This document shows, piece by piece, positions 63,701-64,000 of a DNA stretch of 64,000 nucleotides; within the stretch, counting starts at the first letter, position 1; each line of letters begins with the position of its first letter. Source of the DNA: a virus; IMG/VR virus record IMGVR_UViG_3300017971_000008, positions 93,937 through 157,936 of that record; one strand, 5' to 3'. A program made the position numbers and the translations under genes. The notes under the pieces were generated by a model. The model was not told where the DNA came from and made no database searches. It saw nothing but the letters and a program-made list of their open reading frames with translations.

Positions 63701-64000
63701 GGTGAGGACATCCTTATCCAGACAGATTGGGACTATCCTGGCGTGGCTTCTTATTTGGGGTGGCAGCATATTTGTCCTGATGGGGAAGCCCATGGTGAGA
63801 CTGACGGGACGGTTGACTGTCCAGTGTGTGGAGAATCCTCAAGTGACATGATTGGGGAAGCAGGAGAGTTCCTGGACGATCACATTGGGGATACCTTTGA
63901 AGACCCGGGATATTTCAGCGAGTCCAGAGGGGCCAAACGGAGATGGTTTCGGCAAGGTCAATCAATGGAGTTAGAGGATCTCCCTGCGTGGCAGACTACA
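60707..64000 (+). CDS. Giant modular protein, open at the window edge (partial)
   Basis: At least 1098 residues are read from the ATG at 60707 (AAAGGAAG site) with no stop before the edge. Residues 1-390 look like an independent domain (LNQFYFPVAPQLAFTKVKNV, then NPYGENRGRPKTG). Five basic separators follow: 62195-62218 (EARRRRAG), 62747-62770 (weak, EARRYEAG), 62936-62965 (GREARRRAQ), 63608-63643 (GREARRRKAQQ) and 63932-63961 (AKRRWFRQGQ). The module at about 980-1075 has ILIQTDWDYPGVASYLGW and CPVCG, which I recall as a stand-alone phage domain. The build matches the 1557-aa gene, so the two likely share one system. Confidence 0.75.
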   Translation, partial: MNINELRNKGHVKNSPIIKGLKRQQRLVQANLNRHAQQHSLTDMFSALKPGAREDDRQLHSLVKTAVSETNDLLNQFYFPVAPQLAFTKVKNVKYAKHDDSEVVSGCIMLNCKIASLSGVDVDADIPVHVERGELVLPSVLYQDGREHVIAQSTIDMITQRHTSYALPELRQQGEPPYDLEEAKMATESRNAIGYQPRKPIYLDEVTQNNDFRDKRPRIAAKGAPLGFKIVKEEMDKAEADGLDTFPRPIDYILATYVRPIMGEVYMSAWAPALTNGGYAINPYGENRGRPKTGSRRKVAGLGDKFIDNFGDVNWLEHGGKLLFEGESGPYVVVVDTWRLDDGQAEGESDPDMIWDVYRVDIEDGFKEDENGDVIGSNGYTEWWSKRDEMEGIASTVGQDVEEFIDDITSEDLKDRFFAYDTIAATWGWENLEGGPADQYDIDDLVRLFEGTELEETVKDVAEFRDLGLAQRDEEAEDEFSDYADEDDPDEGYDFKEARRRRAGEPFGTDVDFFEQWFHGAGFYSFGDMIEGYFDLNDDDLVTVAAATDGGSMSPPYALLIEQGGNPDVMMDAVVEMLEENLRHFRSDDIDKAYQEELKERGIRDFDDYADDDDMDEERWDIQSEIDQQYAGAEGLELFKIPPQDLLRIIKGHRNSEELLERIGVEGLDYESAEEDFSEREARRYEAGYGSETGDWGEPHKLHGVTYLELPDGRWEVPGNQGMPAEFFDSESDARDYIASYKDNGREARRRAQVEVDAEEAEMIIMNDEGMYNEAMFIVRQWNGTNIKDITADFMEYFGDLSETMDVGDWEDVAREIIEGMEDDEEHPPGMEPDSTWESKWELMLKEGVSGSVDIEVEYDYMVFEDGITQYYPDADLVESGDNYDNQMLKAIEAKYPDAYVSVQPGARDDITVTVNVDEQGDESDQLEDKRLTWMLAKEKEIQSDVRDMMEEGVESWDWLVEAGEDDNGREARRRKAQQVRLDAGQFGWDYLLVNEETGEDILIQTDWDYPGVASYLGWQHICPDGEAHGETDGTVDCPVCGESSSDMIGEAGEFLDDHIGDTFEDPGYFSESRGAKRRWFRQGQSMELEDLPAWQTT
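62195..63961 (+). repeat. Five Arg-rich separators in the partial giant protein
   Basis: Copies at 62195, 62936 and 63608 share the DNA core GARGCCCGTCGCCGY, and those at 62936 and 63608 also share the AATGGCCG lead-in. The same core GAAGCCCGTCGCCGC also appears at 57268 in the other giant gene, so conservation goes beyond amino acid level. Confidence 0.75.

Noticed and set aside
62612-63793. Long minus-strand frame of 393 codons
   Set aside because: It lies fully inside the partial giant + strand gene starting at 60707, which has a ribosome site, an uninterrupted frame and recognisable modules. The minus frame has no ribosome site or domain sense.
55501-63961. CRISPR array or DNA-binding-site repeats at the separators
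   Set aside because: The repeats are in frame, unevenly spaced and coding, so they are protein-level separators rather than an array.
1-64000. tRNA genes, integrase, attachment site, insertion sequence
   Set aside because: I saw no cloverleaf, recombinase motif, direct repeat pair or transposase. Gaps are too short to hide most of these, but a tRNA scan is needed to be sure.

Overview
The window reads as the genome of a large virulent-type tailed phage with a contractile tail (myovirus morphology), probably infecting a Gram-negative bacterium. Every gene I can support lies on the + strand, and genes are packed with 4-14 nt overlaps. No stretch over about 160 nt is gene-free. Baseplate J and spike-like proteins indicate a contractile tail. 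A lipoprotein with an Asp-rich linker and a DUF1566-like domain resembles surface proteins common in Myxococcota and related former Deltaproteobacteria, so a host of that kind is a reasonable but unproven guess. No integrase, tRNA, rRNA or CRISPR array was seen, and the terminase, portal, capsid and tail sheath must lie outside the window.

Layout. (1) 1-22.6 kb: tail and baseplate. Two paralogous tape-measure-type proteins come first, the second carrying a SleB-like wall hydrolase. They are followed by hub, spike, gp25-like, baseplate J, two large adhesion or periphery proteins, an inserted HNH endonuclease and a beta-helix tailspike. (2) 22.6-25.4 kb: three single-gene units, each behind a TATTGACAG-type promoter: a winged-helix/ribbon-helix-helix regulator, the host-like lipoprotein and a zinc-finger protein. 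(3) 25.4-52.1 kb: replication, recombination and nucleotide metabolism. This block holds a FEN-uracil-DNA-glycosylase fusion, a stand-alone TSCPD protein, SNF2 helicase, MazG, helicase loader, DnaB-like helicase, primase, sigma-like factor, DnaN-like clamp, family A polymerase, DnaX clamp loader, UvsY-like mediator, gp32-like SSB, RecA, SbcD/SbcC, a DEDD exonuclease, RusA and a trigger-factor homologue. (4) 52.1-64 kb: mostly unknown proteins, dominated by two very large modular proteins (1557 aa, and at least 1098 aa running off the right edge). Their modules are separated by repeated Arg-rich ARRRxAQ-like punctuation.

How it fits together. Polymerase, clamp, clamp loader, primase, helicase and loader give a nearly complete replisome of bacterial type. 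Recombination genes mix T4-type (UvsY, gp32-like, gp46/47-like) and bacterial-type (RecA, RusA) parts. The sigma-like factor and the wHTH-RHH protein are candidates for temporal control.

The strongest candidate for something undescribed is the right-hand region. Domains that I recall as separate small phage accessory proteins appear to be strung together into giant proteins with a repeated basic separator. The separator is partly conserved at the DNA level, which suggests a shuffled or proteolytically processed polyprotein.
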